The position numbers and the translations under genes were made by a program. A DNA stretch of 21,934 nucleotides from a virus. The stretch spans positions 1 to 21,934 of IMG/VR virus record IMGVR_UViG_3300017771_000136; one strand, written 5' to 3'. The notes under the pieces were generated by a model that was given only the letters and a program-made list of their open reading frames with translations, had not been told where the DNA came from and did not search any database. Positions 21,634 to 21,934 of this stretch are shown one piece after another (positions within the stretch are counted from its first letter, which is position 1; each line of letters starts with the position of its first letter).

Positions 21634-21934
21634 AAGTAATACGCGGTGTAAATGTCAACGAGGTATTTCAAGTAGCTGTTATGAACTTGCGAGAAGACCA
21701 AGCTCTTTTAGAGACAGACTCCCGCAATGGTCCTGTGTTGTCGTTTCCGACACCACTTACGACTATTTACGAAAGACCGAATGAGCGTGTTCTGTTTAGT
21801 GCGGAACGTAACTGTAACCCCTTCTTTCATTTTATCGAAGGGCTGTGGATGATCGCGGGTCGGCAAGATCTAAAAACGCTAACGATGTTCGCTAAGAAGA
21901 TGGCGGACTTTTCGGATGATGGTGTTTTAGTAAA
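21630..21934 (+). CDS. Thymidylate synthase-family protein, N-terminal part (cut by window end)
   Basis: ATG 21630 overlaps the preceding stop (ATGA); 101 codons are present before the sequence ends. The start MKVIRGVNVNEVF, then SRNGPVLSFPTPLTTIYERP, ERNCNPFFHFIEGLWMIAGR and KKMADFSDDG is the N-terminal pattern of a phage thymidylate synthase-like group that also contains dUMP and dCMP hydroxymethylases. These enzymes transfer a C1 unit from methylene-tetrahydrofolate to C5 of dUMP or dCMP. The catalytic Cys and the residues that separate methylation from hydroxymethylation lie beyond the window. Given the pyrophosphorylase-family gene just upstream, dUMP hydroxymethylase is the favoured reading. 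Confidence 0.8.
   Translation, partial: MKVIRGVNVNEVFQVAVMNLREDQALLETDSRNGPVLSFPTPLTTIYERPNERVLFSAERNCNPFFHFIEGLWMIAGRQDLKTLTMFAKKMADFSDDGVLV

Overview
The window is a stretch of a tailed double-stranded DNA phage, most likely an aquatic or marine phage of a Gram-negative host. The evidence is the gene order (tail fibre end, virion proteins, holin and lysozyme, replication proteins, nucleotide and DNA modification), the tight packing with many ATGA or TAATG start/stop overlaps, and several protein families that I recognise from marine metagenomic phages. Host and phage family cannot be fixed from this window. No major capsid protein, terminase, portal, integrase or DNA polymerase lies inside it. 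I see no tRNA, IS element or CRISPR array.

Layout. (1) 1-10057, plus strand, virion module: the 3' end of a tail-fibre-like gene, a small companion gene, a 622-aa stabilisation/tail accessory-like protein, a 95-aa virion protein, a Gly/Ala-rich structural protein, and three successive large proteins (296, 784 and 985 aa) that look like internal or ejected virion proteins. (2) 10061-12128, lysis/membrane module: a one-TM protein with a Cys-containing C-terminal domain, an EF-hand protein with two TM segments, a 75-aa signal-anchored protein, a GTA-type 3TM holin and a T4-type lysozyme (E14/D23/T29). (3) 12082-13742, minus-strand island: an SNF2-type helicase followed by a small XRE repressor whose 3' end overlaps the lysozyme gene tail to tail. 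(4) 13816-19360, plus-strand replication and nucleotide module: a YfbR-like HD phosphohydrolase, two proteins without assigned function, an SSB-like protein ending in DEVPF, an archaeo-eukaryotic (TOTE-type) primase and a UvrD-like SF1 helicase. (5) 19429 to the end, modification module: a small protein, a class I SAM methyltransferase, an alpha-glutamyl/putrescinyl-thymine pyrophosphorylase (HMUDK_hel) family protein and the start of a thymidylate-synthase-family gene cut by the window edge.

The most notable system is the last one. The pyrophosphorylase-family and thymidylate-synthase-family genes overlap by 4 nt, and the methyltransferase is directly upstream (1-nt overlap). This is the expected signature of a phage that makes hydroxymethyl-dU and hypermodifies thymine in its DNA; the HD nucleotidase could help to remove dTMP. 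Three intergenic regions also stand out: two overlapping, mutually exclusive hairpins between the SSB-like and primase genes (16263-16305); a closed, possibly structured leader before the methyltransferase (19852-19942); and a repeat-rich AT-rich gap (14407-14554).
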